NCBI GenBank assembly: GCA_022509085.1
Contig: JAFLTW010000002.1
Span: forward strand, 242,455-306,454
Source: Muribaculaceae bacterium
GTDB lineage: Bacteria > Bacteroidota > Bacteroidia > Bacteroidales > Muribaculaceae
DNA: 64,000 bases
Direction: 5' to 3'
Part shown: piece by piece, positions 1-13,020 of the stretch
Numbering within the stretch: position 1 is the first letter of the stretch
Layout of the letters: every line of letters starts with the position of its first letter
Program-made: the position numbers and the translations under genes
Notes under the pieces: model-generated
Database searches by the model: none
Seen by the model: the letters and a program-made list of their open reading frames with translations, nothing else
Told to the model about the DNA's origin: nothing

Positions 1-1080
1 ATGGGCAATCTTGAAGCTACTTCATATCTATTTAATCTTTCTTACCAAGGCAAAGGTTGTCCTCGCAACCATAGGACTGCTTTTGAGTATTTGGCAAAGG
101 GAGTCAATGGTAACGATTATACGGCCATGGAAACTTTAAAATTCCTTCCCAATAAAATTCATAATGTGCCCAAAAATATTAATTCACTTGAGCCTCCTCG
201 AGTGGAATACCGATATAACGATTTGATTATCATTAATGATTTAAATGATTGGTATATTCTTAATTCTGACTCTATAAGAGTGTCTGAAAGGCGCTACGAT
301 AAAATAGACCTTGATTCTATATCCCATAAACTTTTAGGATACATTGACCAAAGTTCAGTAGAACTCGATGAGTATGGGCTTGAAACTGTTCCAATTCAAG
401 AATTTCTGTTTGAAGATTATTTGAATCAAACTACCGGAAACCCTCTTATCGGAGCACAAAAATTTGATAAGATTTTGACCTTGGATCCCATGAATCTTGA
501 AGGTTATAACACCATGGCTTACTACAACAAGGCTGTAATTCATTATAATATGAATATGCCCACTACGGCTTTTGAATACATAAACATAGCCTTGGAACTA
601 GACCCTGATTTTGAATTGGCAAAGGAAACGCGTGAAAATATATTATCCCTGTCTCTAGAGAATTTTCAAAAACGCAACAAAGAACATGCAAATAAGACCA
701 ATCTAATTCTCGATTGTATAGCAATTGGCCTCGCCGGCTTAACGGAGTCACTCGATAACGTACAGTCAACAAAAAGAGAATACTCTATCGTGACTGAATC
801 GAATAAAGAGGAAATATTGAAAAAAAATAAAGAAAAGGCCAAACGGGCAAAACAATTAGGTAAAGATGCTAGGAAAGAATTAAACCGCTCCATATATTTT
901 AATACCATGCAGAATTGCTACCGAGAATACATCTTTATGATTGAAGCGGCCAAGACAAATCCTGTCGATTACCCGGTAGAAAGAGTAAAGCATATTCAAT
1001 CTGAAATGAAGGGTATAAGGAAAAGATTTCCTGACGTTATAACTAAGCATGAAAATGAAGATTGGATAAGAGAATCTTGA
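1..1080 (+). CDS. Sel1/TPR-repeat protein, possibly 5'-truncated
   Basis: Unrecognised helical-repeat protein, 359 residues as seen. The first 45 residues look like one Sel1-like repeat (YQGKGCPRNHRTAFEYLAKG) and residues about 165-215 like a TPR with the typical ALELDP turn. Residues about 265-300 are Lys-rich and probably coiled coil. There is no signal peptide or membrane segment. The frame is open from base 1, so the true start may lie outside the window; a Sel1 protein with only one repeat suggests missing repeats. Codon use is AT-rich, unlike the GC-rich genes that follow but like the island at 14.6-25.9 kb. A scaffold role is inferred only from the repeat type. Confidence 0.6.
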   Translation: MGNLEATSYLFNLSYQGKGCPRNHRTAFEYLAKGVNGNDYTAMETLKFLPNKIHNVPKNINSLEPPRVEYRYNDLIIINDLNDWYILNSDSIRVSERRYDKIDLDSISHKLLGYIDQSSVELDEYGLETVPIQEFLFEDYLNQTTGNPLIGAQKFDKILTLDPMNLEGYNTMAYYNKAVIHYNMNMPTTAFEYINIALELDPDFELAKETRENILSLSLENFQKRNKEHANKTNLILDCIAIGLAGLTESLDNVQSTKREYSIVTESNKEEILKKNKEKAKRAKQLGKDARKELNRSIYFNTMQNCYREYIFMIEAAKTNPVDYPVERVKHIQSEMKGIRKRFPDVITKHENEDWIRES

Positions 1081-1087
1081 GAGACAG

Positions 1088-1112
1088 GTAACGTTACGGC
1101 AAGTAACGTTAA
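1088..1112. repeat. Tandem palindromes GTAACGTTAC / GTAACGTTAA
   Basis: Two copies of the palindrome TAACGTTA, with centres 15 bp apart, lie between the TPR gene and the phosphopantetheinyl transferase gene. The arrangement resembles a pair of dimer-binding sites, but no T-run follows, so it is not an obvious terminator. Function unknown. Confidence 0.4.
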
Positions 1113-1176
1113 AGTTCGCTTATGCCCAGGAAAAGGTAATAGTTAAGAGCTAACAATTAACAGTTACAAAGATATA

Positions 1177-1776
1177 ATGGACTTCATTTACGAACGCCGA
1201 CGCCTCCCCATAGGAGTGAAGGTAGAGGAGGTGACCGGCGGCGCCCGCTACAAGGGCCGTGTATGGCTCGAGATTGCGCGCCAGATCTATTGCGAGAACG
1301 GTAAGGACGGCTACCGCGAGCTGGGCCATTTCGCCTCGGGCGCACCCTTCCTCTACGGAGCCGACGAACGCATCTCCATATCCCACACGGAGGGTTGCCT
1401 CGTGGTGGCAACAAAGGCTGTGGCTCCTGACACCGACCTTCGGGAGTTCACGCCGAGTGCCGCACTCGGAGTCGATGTGGAACGCTCCGACCGCGAGAAG
1501 GTTACCGCTCTGCGCGAACGGTTTCTTACCGAAAGGGAACTGAAGGAGGTGGTACCCGACACTCTGGAGGCATCCATAATTGCGTGGACTTGCAAGGAGG
1601 CGATGCTGAAGGCTGTGATGGATCCGGCCATCGACTGGCATCACGCCATCGAGATAAAGAAACTCCCCACCCTCTCCGAGGAGGGACGGGGAGTCGTAAG
1701 TCGCGGAGATGAGTCGTTGGAGTTTCAGCTTTACACCTACCGCTCCGAGGGCTACATCATCACTGTGGCGTATTAG
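1177..1776 (+). CDS. 4'-phosphopantetheinyl transferase superfamily protein
   Basis: Predicted to transfer 4'-phosphopantetheine from CoA to a serine of a carrier protein (ACP or PCP). At 199 residues it fits the Sfp/AcpT superfamily. Residues 97-102 (LGVDVE) supply the first metal-binding acidic pair, and WTCKEAMLK at 137-145 is the second signature (W..KEA..K). SISHTEG at 67-73 matches the SISHS.G motif of Sfp-like enzymes. No carrier-protein or synthase gene is adjacent, so it may serve fatty-acid ACP or a distant cluster. It converges on the POT gene across a shared terminator hairpin. Confidence 0.85.
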   Translation: MDFIYERRRLPIGVKVEEVTGGARYKGRVWLEIARQIYCENGKDGYRELGHFASGAPFLYGADERISISHTEGCLVVATKAVAPDTDLREFTPSAALGVDVERSDREKVTALRERFLTERELKEVVPDTLEASIIAWTCKEAMLKAVMDPAIDWHHAIEIKKLPTLSEEGRGVVSRGDESLEFQLYTYRSEGYIITVAY

Positions 1777-1796
1777 GTATAGGAAATTTTGAAAAG

Positions 1797-1823
1797 GAGG
1801 GGCGCCCCATTGGGACGCCCCTC
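1797..1823. terminator. Intrinsic terminator hairpin between convergent genes
   Basis: 8-bp stem GAGGGGCG/CGCCCCTC with an 11-nt loop. On the minus strand it is followed by a T-rich tract, so it mainly ends the POT transporter transcript. It may also stop the phosphopantetheinyl transferase transcript. Confidence 0.7.
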
Positions 1824-1829
1824 ACTGTG

Positions 1830-3560
1830 TTATTCCGTTTCGCTGGCGTTTGCCATTTCCTGGGCCACGGGATCGACGGAGGGTTCGTCGTTGGTTGCGG
1901 CCTCAAGCTTCTTCATCATCGAGAAGATGAAGACGGCGCTGATCAGACAGATGATGATGAGGATGCCCCAGAGAGCCCAGAGGGGAAGCTTGCCCCAAAG
2001 GATCATCGGGATGGAGACAAGGTAGTTGCCCACGGCGGTGGCGGCAAACCATCCACCCATCATCGAGCCCTTGAGTTTCGGGGGAGCCACCTTGCTCACG
2101 AAGCTGATGCCCATAGGCGAGAGCAGGAGCTCGGCGAAGGTGAGCACGAGATAGGTAGAGATAAGCCAGTTGGGCGATACAGCACCCTCGGTGCCGGTAA
2201 TGGAGGCGGAGCCGATACACATGATGGCGTAAGCCGCGCCGGCCATGAGCATACCGTAACCGATCTTGCGCGGGGCGCTGGGTTCCTTCTTGCGGCTGGC
2301 AAGCCATCCGAAGATGGCGAGGCTCACCGGGGTGAGGGCCACTACATAGAAGGGGTTGAACTGTTGGTATTGCTGCGGCTGGATACCCGTGAGAGGATTG
2401 GGCGTGCTCTTGAAGATGAAGATGATCGCCACGACACAGCCGGCCAGGATGAGTCCGCTTACAATCTTGCCTGTGGATTTCTTCGACTGGAAAATGCTGA
2501 AGAGGGCGTAGATGCCAACGGCCACGATGGCAAGGGCGCCTACGTTGAAGCCGATGCGAGTCCAGCTGTAGGTCTCGGAGCTGGTGCAGGTCTTGGCAAA
2601 CTCGGTGAGAGTTGCGCCGTTCTGGTGGAATACCATCCAGAAGAAGATTACTACGGCGAATACGAGAAGGAGGGCAACCACGCGGGCCTTGGTCTGGGCC
2701 GGAGTGAGCTCGGGTCCGTTGTTGACCGTGGTGGTCTTGGCGGAGGCGTCTTTCTTGTTGGAGATGATATGGCGGTAGGTTCTCTTACCGAAGGCGTAGA
2801 TACAGTAGCTGACGATGAGCGAGAGACAGGCAATCGCGAAGCCCCAGCTGTAGCCGTTGGAGAGGGCTGTGATATAGGAGTTGGCCCAGTCGAGCACGTT
2901 GCCACTCACTTCGAGTCCCCCTCCAGCTGCGATTTCCTGCACATTGGCCGAAAGGTCGGCAATTTCTCCCACCTTTCCTGCATCCTGTGCGTTGATGAGG
3001 GCGTTGCAGGCTGCGGGAAGTCCGTCGACATATTCGAGGCCTACGCGGTGCATATGCCAGTTGAGCATGGCGGTGGCGGTCATCGGCGCGAACATGGAGC
3101 CGATGTTGATGGCCATGTAGAAGAGCGAGAACGCCGAGTCGCGCTGGCTGGAATATTTTGGCTCGTTGTAGAGGTCGCCTACCATCACCTGGAGGTTACC
3201 CTTGAAGAGCCCCGTGCCCACCGATATCAGAAGGAGGGCAACGATGAGGATACCAAGCGAGAAATTGCTGTGGATCGGGGTCTGCATCGACATGATGGCA
3301 TACCCGAGAAACATCACCACGATACCGGTGATGACACACTTGTTGAAGCTCCAGCGGTCGGCCACCCAGCCGCCGATGAGCGGCATGAAGTAGACCATCG
3401 CCAGGAAGCCGGCGTAAATCTGGCCCGACACGGCTGCGTCAAACCCGAATTTGGCCTGCAGGAAGAGCAGGAATATGGCAAGCATCGTGTAGTAGCCGAA
3501 GCGCTCGCCCGTGTTTGCGAGTGCCAGCACATACAGACCTGCCGGTTGGTTTTTGAACAT
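1830..3560 (-). CDS. POT/PTR2-family peptide MFS transporter
   Basis: Inner-membrane proton-coupled di/tripeptide symporter family, 576 residues with about 14 hydrophobic segments. The N-terminus carries the POT signature region GERFGYY, and GWVADRWSFNKC is the MFS loop 2-3 motif. The family motif ExxERFxYYG is altered: the first Glu position reads Asn (NTGERF). That Glu takes part in proton coupling in studied members, so coupling may differ. Two regions of 40-60 polar residues, between the early helices and around residues 260-290, enlarge the protein relative to bacterial homologs of about 500. A TATCTTTG box lies just upstream. Confidence 0.88.
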   Translation of the reverse strand: MFKNQPAGLYVLALANTGERFGYYTMLAIFLLFLQAKFGFDAAVSGQIYAGFLAMVYFMPLIGGWVADRWSFNKCVITGIVVMFLGYAIMSMQTPIHSNFSLGILIVALLLISVGTGLFKGNLQVMVGDLYNEPKYSSQRDSAFSLFYMAINIGSMFAPMTATAMLNWHMHRVGLEYVDGLPAACNALINAQDAGKVGEIADLSANVQEIAAGGGLEVSGNVLDWANSYITALSNGYSWGFAIACLSLIVSYCIYAFGKRTYRHIISNKKDASAKTTTVNNGPELTPAQTKARVVALLLVFAVVIFFWMVFHQNGATLTEFAKTCTSSETYSWTRIGFNVGALAIVAVGIYALFSIFQSKKSTGKIVSGLILAGCVVAIIFIFKSTPNPLTGIQPQQYQQFNPFYVVALTPVSLAIFGWLASRKKEPSAPRKIGYGMLMAGAAYAIMCIGSASITGTEGAVSPNWLISTYLVLTFAELLLSPMGISFVSKVAPPKLKGSMMGGWFAATAVGNYLVSIPMILWGKLPLWALWGILIIICLISAVFIFSMMKKLEAATNDEPSVDPVAQEMANASETE

Positions 3561-3598
3561 GATATTTAGGTTTTAAGTTGTTTTTTAGGTTTATTTTG

Positions 3599-3606
3599 CA
3601 AAGATA
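3599..3606 (-). promoter_or_regulatory. -7 box of the POT transporter promoter
   Basis: TATCTTTG on the minus strand matches the Bacteroidetes -7 consensus TAnnTTTG, 38 nt upstream of the start codon. No clear TTTG is seen at the -33 spacing. Confidence 0.5.
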
Positions 3607-3767
3607 TATAAAAAACATGAGATTTTTATACCCGGCCTATAAGAAAGTCAAGACTGACACTATCTTTGTGGTATTTTTAGAGATGTCTGTTTCCTGCCGT
3701 CTCAAGATGTACCTGAACGGGCTTAAAATCTCACTAATAAATAAATTATACCTTACGAAAAATAAAA

Positions 3768-3798
3768 CATTGGGATTATCGTAAAGCATTGGGATAAT
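3768..3798. repeat. Direct repeat CATTGGGAT(T/A)AT, 19-bp period
   Basis: Two 12-bp copies with one mismatch (3768-3779 and 3787-3798) in the 261-bp gap between the POT gene and gldE. They could be binding sites or a duplication. They lie downstream of gldE and more than 200 bp upstream of the POT start. Confidence 0.35.
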
Positions 3799-3821
3799 AC
3801 CTATTATACCGTCTTAACTTT

Positions 3822-5207
3822 TTATATCTTTGTAACTTTGATTTTCAGGATGCGGTGGCGCTCCATGCTGAGCACCTTGAATTCGAACTCCCGCGCCTGC
3901 GTGCGGGCCGGAAGGGACAAGGTGAGTTCTTCACCCTTCTCCGGGAAGTCGGCCTTGATGTGGAGGATGAGGCCGGCCAGCGTCTCGCAGTCGCCTATGT
4001 CGCCGAGGTCTTCCTCCTCGATGCCCGTCACCTCGCAGAAGTCGCCGATGGGTATCTTGGCGTCGAAAATCCAGGTGTGGTCATCGAGTTTACGGTAGAG
4101 CCGGGCAGCCTGGTCGTATTCGTCGTCAATCTCTCCCAAGATCTCCTCGATGATGTCTTCGAGCGTCACGATACCCTGGGTGCCACCGTATTCGTCTACA
4201 ACAATGGCGATGTGTATGCGCTTGGTGCGGAAGTCTTCGAGCAGGTCGTCGATCATGCGGCTTTCAGGCACGAAATAAGCCTCGCGTATCAGTTTCTGCC
4301 ACTCGAAGCCCTCGGTGCGGTTGTCAAGGTGGGGCAGAAGGTCCTTGGCATACAGAATGCCCTTGATGGTGTCTTGTGAAGTGTCGTAGACGGGGATTCG
4401 GGAATAGCCCGACTCCACCACCGTCTGCATCACCTCGCTCCAGGTGGCGTGGATCTCCAGGTCTGTGACGTCGACGCGCGGAATCATAATCTCGCTCGCC
4501 TCCTTCTCGCCGAAAGAGAGGATATCCTCCAGCATCTCGCGCTCCTCGCCCTCCTTGATGTCGGAGATTTCGAGGGCTTTCTCAAGCTCGTCGGCCGAGA
4601 GTTGCGGGTCTTTCTTGGAAATGAGGCGGTTGATGATATGCGTAGACTTCGCCATACCCTTGGCCATGGGAGCCAGGAAGCGGCTCACGGCTGTCAGCGT
4701 GCCGGAGGTTTTCAGGGCCCATGATGCCGGACGCCCCTTGGCCACCAGTTTAGGGAAAATCTCGCCGAAGAGCAGGAGCAGGAAGGTTAGGAAGACGGTC
4801 TGCACCACAAAGTTGAGAGCCGCCGAATGGAACACGACGGTCTGCGAGATGGCATACGTCAGGAGCACAACCATGGTTACGTTGACCAGGTTGTTGGATA
4901 TCAGGAGAGTGGCGAGAAACCGCTCGCTGTCTTTCATCAGCCGGGCCACCCGTTTTCCGGAGGGGCTCTCGCCCTCCTCCATATCGTCGAGTTGGGCCGG
5001 ACGCAGGGCGTAGTAGGCAATCTCCGAGCCGGAGAAGAATGCCGAGCCGATGAGGCAGATCAGCGCTATGAAGATTATGAAGCTCCAGGCCACCCAGTTG
5101 TCGGGGGCCATAAACTCTATGGCTCCCCGTGCAACGTCGTTGATGGTTTCAGTTTGGTCGATGGCTCCCCTCAGGGAGTCGGTGACCGGTAAAGGGTCAG
5201 AATCCAT
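3822..5207 (-). CDS. gldE: Gliding motility-associated protein GldE (CNNM/CBS/CorC family)
   Basis: 461-residue membrane protein of the HlyC/CorC (CNNM) type that Bacteroidetes genomes annotate as GldE. It has an N-terminal CNNM domain with about four hydrophobic segments (residues 40-185), then tandem CBS domains (IMIPRVDVTDLEI onward; IHIAIVVDEYGGTQGIVTLE) and a C-terminal CorC/HlyC domain. Relatives are cation (Mg/Co) transporters or regulators. In gliding species GldE supports GldD, but most gut Bacteroidales do not glide, so an ion-transport role is more likely. The start is 11 nt beyond the secA stop, so the two are probably co-transcribed. Confidence 0.87.
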   Translation of the reverse strand: MDSDPLPVTDSLRGAIDQTETINDVARGAIEFMAPDNWVAWSFIIFIALICLIGSAFFSGSEIAYYALRPAQLDDMEEGESPSGKRVARLMKDSERFLATLLISNNLVNVTMVVLLTYAISQTVVFHSAALNFVVQTVFLTFLLLLFGEIFPKLVAKGRPASWALKTSGTLTAVSRFLAPMAKGMAKSTHIINRLISKKDPQLSADELEKALEISDIKEGEEREMLEDILSFGEKEASEIMIPRVDVTDLEIHATWSEVMQTVVESGYSRIPVYDTSQDTIKGILYAKDLLPHLDNRTEGFEWQKLIREAYFVPESRMIDDLLEDFRTKRIHIAIVVDEYGGTQGIVTLEDIIEEILGEIDDEYDQAARLYRKLDDHTWIFDAKIPIGDFCEVTGIEEEDLGDIGDCETLAGLILHIKADFPEKGEELTLSLPARTQAREFEFKVLSMERHRILKIKVTKI

Positions 5208-5218
5208 TTTCTACTGTT

Positions 5219-8713
<3,495 letters not shown>

Positions 8714-8765
8714 TTTATGTTTTTTGTTCTTGATTTCTGTTCTTTTACCTTTTACCCTTTATCTT

Positions 8766-10343
8766 TTACTTTTTGCCTGAGTTTACTGCAATCGGCTTTG
8801 CAGCTGCCCCGTTCGGGGCGCGGATATTTATCGCTGTGGCTATTGTGGGAGCCAGCGCAGTGGCTTCTACGGTGGCGGTCACCGTCTCGGGGGCGACATT
8901 CCCCCCGAAGAGGAAGGCAGGAGTGGCCGGGGAGGCCAGTCGCACCTTCTTGGAGGTGGAGGGGTAGGAGTTGTCGTCGGTTACGGTCCAGCCGGGGGTG
9001 AAGTAGAGGAAGATGTCCGGGGCATTCTTGGGGTCGATGCCGAGCGCCAGTTCCTGAGCGCGGCGCGACTCGCCGCCGGCCACCTCGTCGATGGTGAACG
9101 CTTCGCTCACACCTCCCATCTTCATCAGAAACTGCTTCGTCTCCTGCCGCAGTTTCCTTATGTCGATTCCTTTCTTCTCGGCCAGGGCGGCATCGAGATA
9201 GAGTTTGCCGTTTTTGATGAGCACGACGTAGTCTCCGTTGCCGTAGGAGGCCGAGAGATAGGAGTTGAGAAGCGATTCCGCTTTCTTCAGGGTTATCTCT
9301 CCGGAGGGGATCCGGGCGTTGCCTTCAGGTATCTCCGGTTCGCGGGCATAGCCCGTAGAGGAGAGGAATATGTAAGTGTTTTCTTTTCCATACTGCTTCT
9401 CGAGAGCCGAGATGAGGCGCCCCAGGTCGGCATCGAGCCTCATATAGGCGTCCACGAGTTCCGGGCGGCTGTCGCCGTCGGAGTCGAATCCTATCGGAGC
9501 CAGCGAGAAACTGATGTTGAGCATTGCGCTCTGTCCCGAGGAGTTCTGCAGACTCTTCAGTATGTCGAGGGCGGCGTCGGTCAGTTCGGAATTGAAGGGC
9601 GCCGAGCCTTTGAATTTGAGGTAGGTGTCACGTCCGGCGCCGCTGAAGCCGTAGCTGAAGTCGGCAGGGTTCCACACCCTCCCCATCGGGTATGTTGAGG
9701 CGACGTTGAGCGGTCGCCATACGGTGGAGGCCATCTTGGAGCCCACGGGCGAGGTGCGGTTTTTGTTGGCCACTACGGGAGGCAGTGCCCCGTAGTAGGC
9801 GGGGGTGGTCCATCTTCCTGTGGATTCGTCAAGGTAGATGGCGGCGTTGCCGGCGTGTCCGGCGGCTATTGTGGCCGTCTGCGGGTCGGCCGAAAGGGAG
9901 TAGACCTTGGCGAGGTTGCCGTTGGTGATGGCAAACTCATCGGCCAGGGTGGAGAGGCGCACCCCTTCGGGCGAAAAGTCGTATTTTATGCGTGAGGGGT
10001 CGGCAGCGAGCGTCGGCACGTTGCGCTTCAGCTGGGAGTCGAATTTCTCTGCCGAAGCCACGCCGTTGGCCACGGGCCATGCGCCGGTGTAGACCACGGC
10101 CACTCCGGCCTGCTCATCGTCGGCGGTATGCCGGAAGTCGACGTCGGGCATGTAGACTCCCTCCTTCATCAGGCGGCTGAAGCCGTCGCTGCCGAAGTAG
10201 GGGAGCAGTTGCTCGAGATAGTCGGTGCGCAGCTGGTCAACGGTAATGCCCACCACAATGCGGGGCGACTGGGCGTCGGCCGCTATGGAGTAGGCACCGG
10301 CCAGAAGGCCTGCCAGGATGGATTTGGAAAACTGGATTTTCAT
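8766..10343 (-). CDS. Alkaline phosphatase-superfamily protein, probably a pseudoenzyme
   Basis: 525-residue protein with a signal peptide and the fold pattern of the PafA/type I phosphodiesterase family: GITVDQLRTDYLEQ, TG.WP.ANGV, a helix ending YMRLDADLGRL, and a C-terminal TALAPTIATAINI block. The catalytic positions look eroded. Where active members have AGHAT with the nucleophile, this has AGVAV (79-83). The usual metal motif ADHG reads SSTG near residue 330, the D..GH site reads FDSDGD, and the late HGS/H ligands are missing. A non-catalytic envelope role is inferred. It overlaps the next gene by 4 bp, suggesting translational coupling with the Lnb-like gene. Confidence 0.75.
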   Translation of the reverse strand: MKIQFSKSILAGLLAGAYSIAADAQSPRIVVGITVDQLRTDYLEQLLPYFGSDGFSRLMKEGVYMPDVDFRHTADDEQAGVAVVYTGAWPVANGVASAEKFDSQLKRNVPTLAADPSRIKYDFSPEGVRLSTLADEFAITNGNLAKVYSLSADPQTATIAAGHAGNAAIYLDESTGRWTTPAYYGALPPVVANKNRTSPVGSKMASTVWRPLNVASTYPMGRVWNPADFSYGFSGAGRDTYLKFKGSAPFNSELTDAALDILKSLQNSSGQSAMLNISFSLAPIGFDSDGDSRPELVDAYMRLDADLGRLISALEKQYGKENTYIFLSSTGYAREPEIPEGNARIPSGEITLKKAESLLNSYLSASYGNGDYVVLIKNGKLYLDAALAEKKGIDIRKLRQETKQFLMKMGGVSEAFTIDEVAGGESRRAQELALGIDPKNAPDIFLYFTPGWTVTDDNSYPSTSKKVRLASPATPAFLFGGNVAPETVTATVEATALAPTIATAINIRAPNGAAAKPIAVNSGKK

Positions 10344-11617
10344 TTTCTCTTTCTTGTCCGGCCCTTTGGTTTATGCCTCGACGGGTGGTTGCGACCGCCT
10401 GAATTTTTTCTTTTTGTCACTATCAGATAGTTGGCTGCCAGCACGATGTCGGTAGCCATGAGTATCAGGAATGATGTCTGGCCGGCCTGCCCGCGGTCTA
10501 CTATCGGCATCAGCACCAGCAGCATGGTGACGGCGGCAAGGTTGAGCCACATCATCGCTGCCAGCGGATAGCGCATGGGGCGCCACCAGAGGCAGAACGG
10601 GATGATGAGCTGCAGGGGATTGAGCCAGAATATCAGCAGGTTGGGCGACGTTGCGGCATGCGATGAAACGCACACCAGGAATGCCACGAGGCAACCTGCC
10701 AGACCCGCCAGCCCGAAGTAGAAGGCGTACCATACCCTGGGAATGCAATTTCTGCGCCAACAGATGGCGATGAGCAGCAGGGAGATGGCCGCAATCACTA
10801 TACTGAACCATAGCGGCGTCAGCAGGAAAGGCGTGGGACCGTCTACGGCCTGCGGTGTGCCGCCATAGAGTACGTTGGTGTATTTCAACAGCGGTCGTCC
10901 GTCGGGGAGCACGGCTTTGGCGGCATGGCGGTTGAACTCTACCGGTATGAAGAGCTCCTCGCGCTGCCCGAGCTCCTCCTCGAGTCCGCTCCCGAGAGCC
11001 ACGTCGATGCCAAACTGATACCAGGGATAGTTGGCGTGGTAGCCGCGCATGGCGTCGCGGTAGGTGGCGAAGCGCACAGTGTCGGTGTAGACCACGGCAC
11101 CTCCGGCCACACTGTCCATAAGGTCTGCGATCTTGGTGGAGCAGTTGTTTTTGATGTAGTTGTATCGGTAGCGGTTGTTGGGGGGCAGAGTGCTGCGGCG
11201 AAGCAGCTCATGGAGCCGTTCCACCTCCTCGGGGGTGAGGTTGAGCACCTGCTCCTCCACCCTCCGGCCATGCATCATGTATTCGGGCATGAACCATGCG
11301 AAGGGGTAGCTTTCCACCATATAGTCGGTCTCACCCTTCACGAAGCGGTAGACGAAGTTTGGCTCTGCAAAGTTGAACACCCCGAAATTCCATACGGAGT
11401 CGATGCCGGGGCCTGTGATTCTCACGGCCTCGTGGCCGCAGAGCTCGTAGATTTCGCGGCCTGGCCACGCCGTGATCAGCGAGGCTTGTTTGGGAGCCGC
11501 ATTTATTGTGAGAAGAGGGAGGAAGAGGAGAATGCAAAGATACAGCACACCACGCGCCGAACTGGCGCGTGGCTTGCCGTAGTGGGGGTCGGTGAGTCTT
11601 AAGTGGTTAATACTCAC
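10340..11617 (-). CDS. lnb: Lnb-like lipoprotein N-acyltransferase (DUF4105)
   Basis: 425 residues: an N-terminal membrane anchor (about 25-43), a periplasmic DUF4105/Lnb_N domain, and a C-terminal bundle of about five transmembrane helices (265-410). Conserved features are [11 protein letters not shown] and [12 protein letters not shown], which supply a His and a Cys likely to act in catalysis. This domain family includes Lnb of Bacteroides, which N-acylates mature lipoproteins where Lnt is absent; the specific function here is transferred from the family. The stop overlaps the pseudophosphatase start and the start overlaps the asnS stop, so the three are packed in one transcription unit. 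Confidence 0.78.
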   Translation of the reverse strand: MSINHLRLTDPHYGKPRASSARGVLYLCILLFLPLLTINAAPKQASLITAWPGREIYELCGHEAVRITGPGIDSVWNFGVFNFAEPNFVYRFVKGETDYMVESYPFAWFMPEYMMHGRRVEEQVLNLTPEEVERLHELLRRSTLPPNNRYRYNYIKNNCSTKIADLMDSVAGGAVVYTDTVRFATYRDAMRGYHANYPWYQFGIDVALGSGLEEELGQREELFIPVEFNRHAAKAVLPDGRPLLKYTNVLYGGTPQAVDGPTPFLLTPLWFSIVIAAISLLLIAICWRRNCIPRVWYAFYFGLAGLAGCLVAFLVCVSSHAATSPNLLIFWLNPLQLIIPFCLWWRPMRYPLAAMMWLNLAAVTMLLVLMPIVDRGQAGQTSFLILMATDIVLAANYLIVTKRKNSGGRNHPSRHKPKGRTRKRK

Positions 11618-12989
11618 AATTTTTGGGATAGCGTGGGAAGGGTATCACGTCACGGATGTTCTGCATGCCGGTGACGAAGAGGAGCAGGCGCTCGAAGCCC
11701 AGTCCGAAGCCGGAGTGGGGCACGCTGCCGAAGCGGCGCGTGTCGACATACCAGTCCATGCCAGTGAGGCCGAGCTCGTCGATGCGTCCCTGCAGCTTTT
11801 GGAGGTCTTCCTCTCTCTGGCTGCCGCCGATTATCTCGCCGATCTTGGGGAAGAGAACGTCCATGGCGCGCACTGTCTTGCCGTCGTCGTTCATCTTCAT
11901 GTAGAAGGCCTTTATCTCCTTGGGATAGTCGGTGAGGATAACGGGCTTCTTGAAATGTTCCTCCACGAGGTAGCGCTCATGCTCCGAGGCAAGGTCGGCG
12001 CCCCAGTATACGGGGAACTCAAACTTCTTGCCGCTCTGCTCGAGGATCTTGATGCCCTCGGTGTAGGGGAGGCGAACAAAGTCATTGTCTACCACGAAGT
12101 TGAGTCGGTCAATGAGTTCCTTGTCGAAATGCTCGTTCAGGAATTCAATGTCGTCGCGGCAGTTTTCGAGAGCGTAGCGGATGCAATATTTGATAAACTC
12201 CTCGGCGAGGTCCATGTTGTCGTTGATGTCGTAGAAAGCCATCTCGGGCTCTATCATCCAGAATTCGGCAAGATGGCGCGGAGTGTATGAGTTCTCGGCG
12301 CGGAATGTGGGCCCGAAGGTGTAGATCTGGCCCAGTGCGGTGGCTCCGAGCTCACCTTCCAGCTGGCCTGATACGGTGAGGCTCGCCTGGCGTCCGAAGA
12401 AGTCTTCGGAGTAGTCGATGCTGCCGTCTTCCTTGCGGGGAGGATTGGCCATGTCGAGGGTCGTCACCTGGAACATAGCGCCTGCTCCCTCACAGTCGGA
12501 GGCCGTGATCAGCGGGGTATGGAAGTAGAAGAAACCCTTGTCGTTGAAAAACTTGTGGATGGCGTAAGCCATGGCGTGGCGCAGACGGAACACGGCACCA
12601 AACGTATTGGTGCGGGGCCGCAGGTGGGCCTTCTCGCGCAGGAACTCCATGGAGTGCCCCTTCTTCTGCAGGGGGTATTCCTCGGGGTTGGCCGTGCCGT
12701 ACACCTCGAGTTTCTCGGCCTGCATCTCCACGCTTTGTCCCTTTCCCATCGATTTTACGATGAGACCGGTAGCACAGATTGCCGAACCGGTGGTTACGGG
12801 CTTCAATTCCTCGTCGGAAAACTTCGAGAGGTCGAAAACAATCTGAAGGCTCTTCACGGTGCTGCCGTCGTTGAGGGCCACAAACTGCACGCCCTTGTTG
12901 CCGCGGCGGGTACGCACCCATCCCTTCACGTCGATGGTCTTGCCCTCGAACTCTTCGGGATGGTCGAGTATATCTTTAATCCTTATCAT
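11607..12989 (-). CDS. asnS: Asparagine--tRNA ligase
   Basis: Class IIb synthetase charging tRNA-Asn, 460 residues, typical length. The N-terminal OB-fold anticodon-binding domain includes [16 protein letters not shown]. Motif 2 is [20 protein letters not shown], and motif 3 is [15 protein letters not shown] near the C-terminus ([11 protein letters not shown]). [10 protein letters not shown] distinguishes it from AspS. It lies between the RluB-like gene and the Lnb gene, all on the minus strand. Confidence 0.97.
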   Translation of the reverse strand: MIRIKDILDHPEEFEGKTIDVKGWVRTRRGNKGVQFVALNDGSTVKSLQIVFDLSKFSDEELKPVTTGSAICATGLIVKSMGKGQSVEMQAEKLEVYGTANPEEYPLQKKGHSMEFLREKAHLRPRTNTFGAVFRLRHAMAYAIHKFFNDKGFFYFHTPLITASDCEGAGAMFQVTTLDMANPPRKEDGSIDYSEDFFGRQASLTVSGQLEGELGATALGQIYTFGPTFRAENSYTPRHLAEFWMIEPEMAFYDINDNMDLAEEFIKYCIRYALENCRDDIEFLNEHFDKELIDRLNFVVDNDFVRLPYTEGIKILEQSGKKFEFPVYWGADLASEHERYLVEEHFKKPVILTDYPKEIKAFYMKMNDDGKTVRAMDVLFPKIGEIIGGSQREEDLQKLQGRIDELGLTGMDWYVDTRRFGSVPHSGFGLGFERLLLFVTGMQNIRDVIPFPRYPKNCEY

Positions 12990-13020
12990 TATAAGTGAAT
13001 GTTAAGTCTTTTCTGATGTC

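Noticed and set aside
1827-3569. Long open frame antisense to the POT gene (580 residues)
   Set aside because: GC-rich codon bias of the true minus-strand gene keeps this frame open; composition is His/Gly/Asp-rich without any domain.
3578-3784. 68-codon plus-strand frame between the POT gene and gldE
   Set aside because: AT-rich intergenic frame overlapping the POT promoter; no start context or similarity visible.
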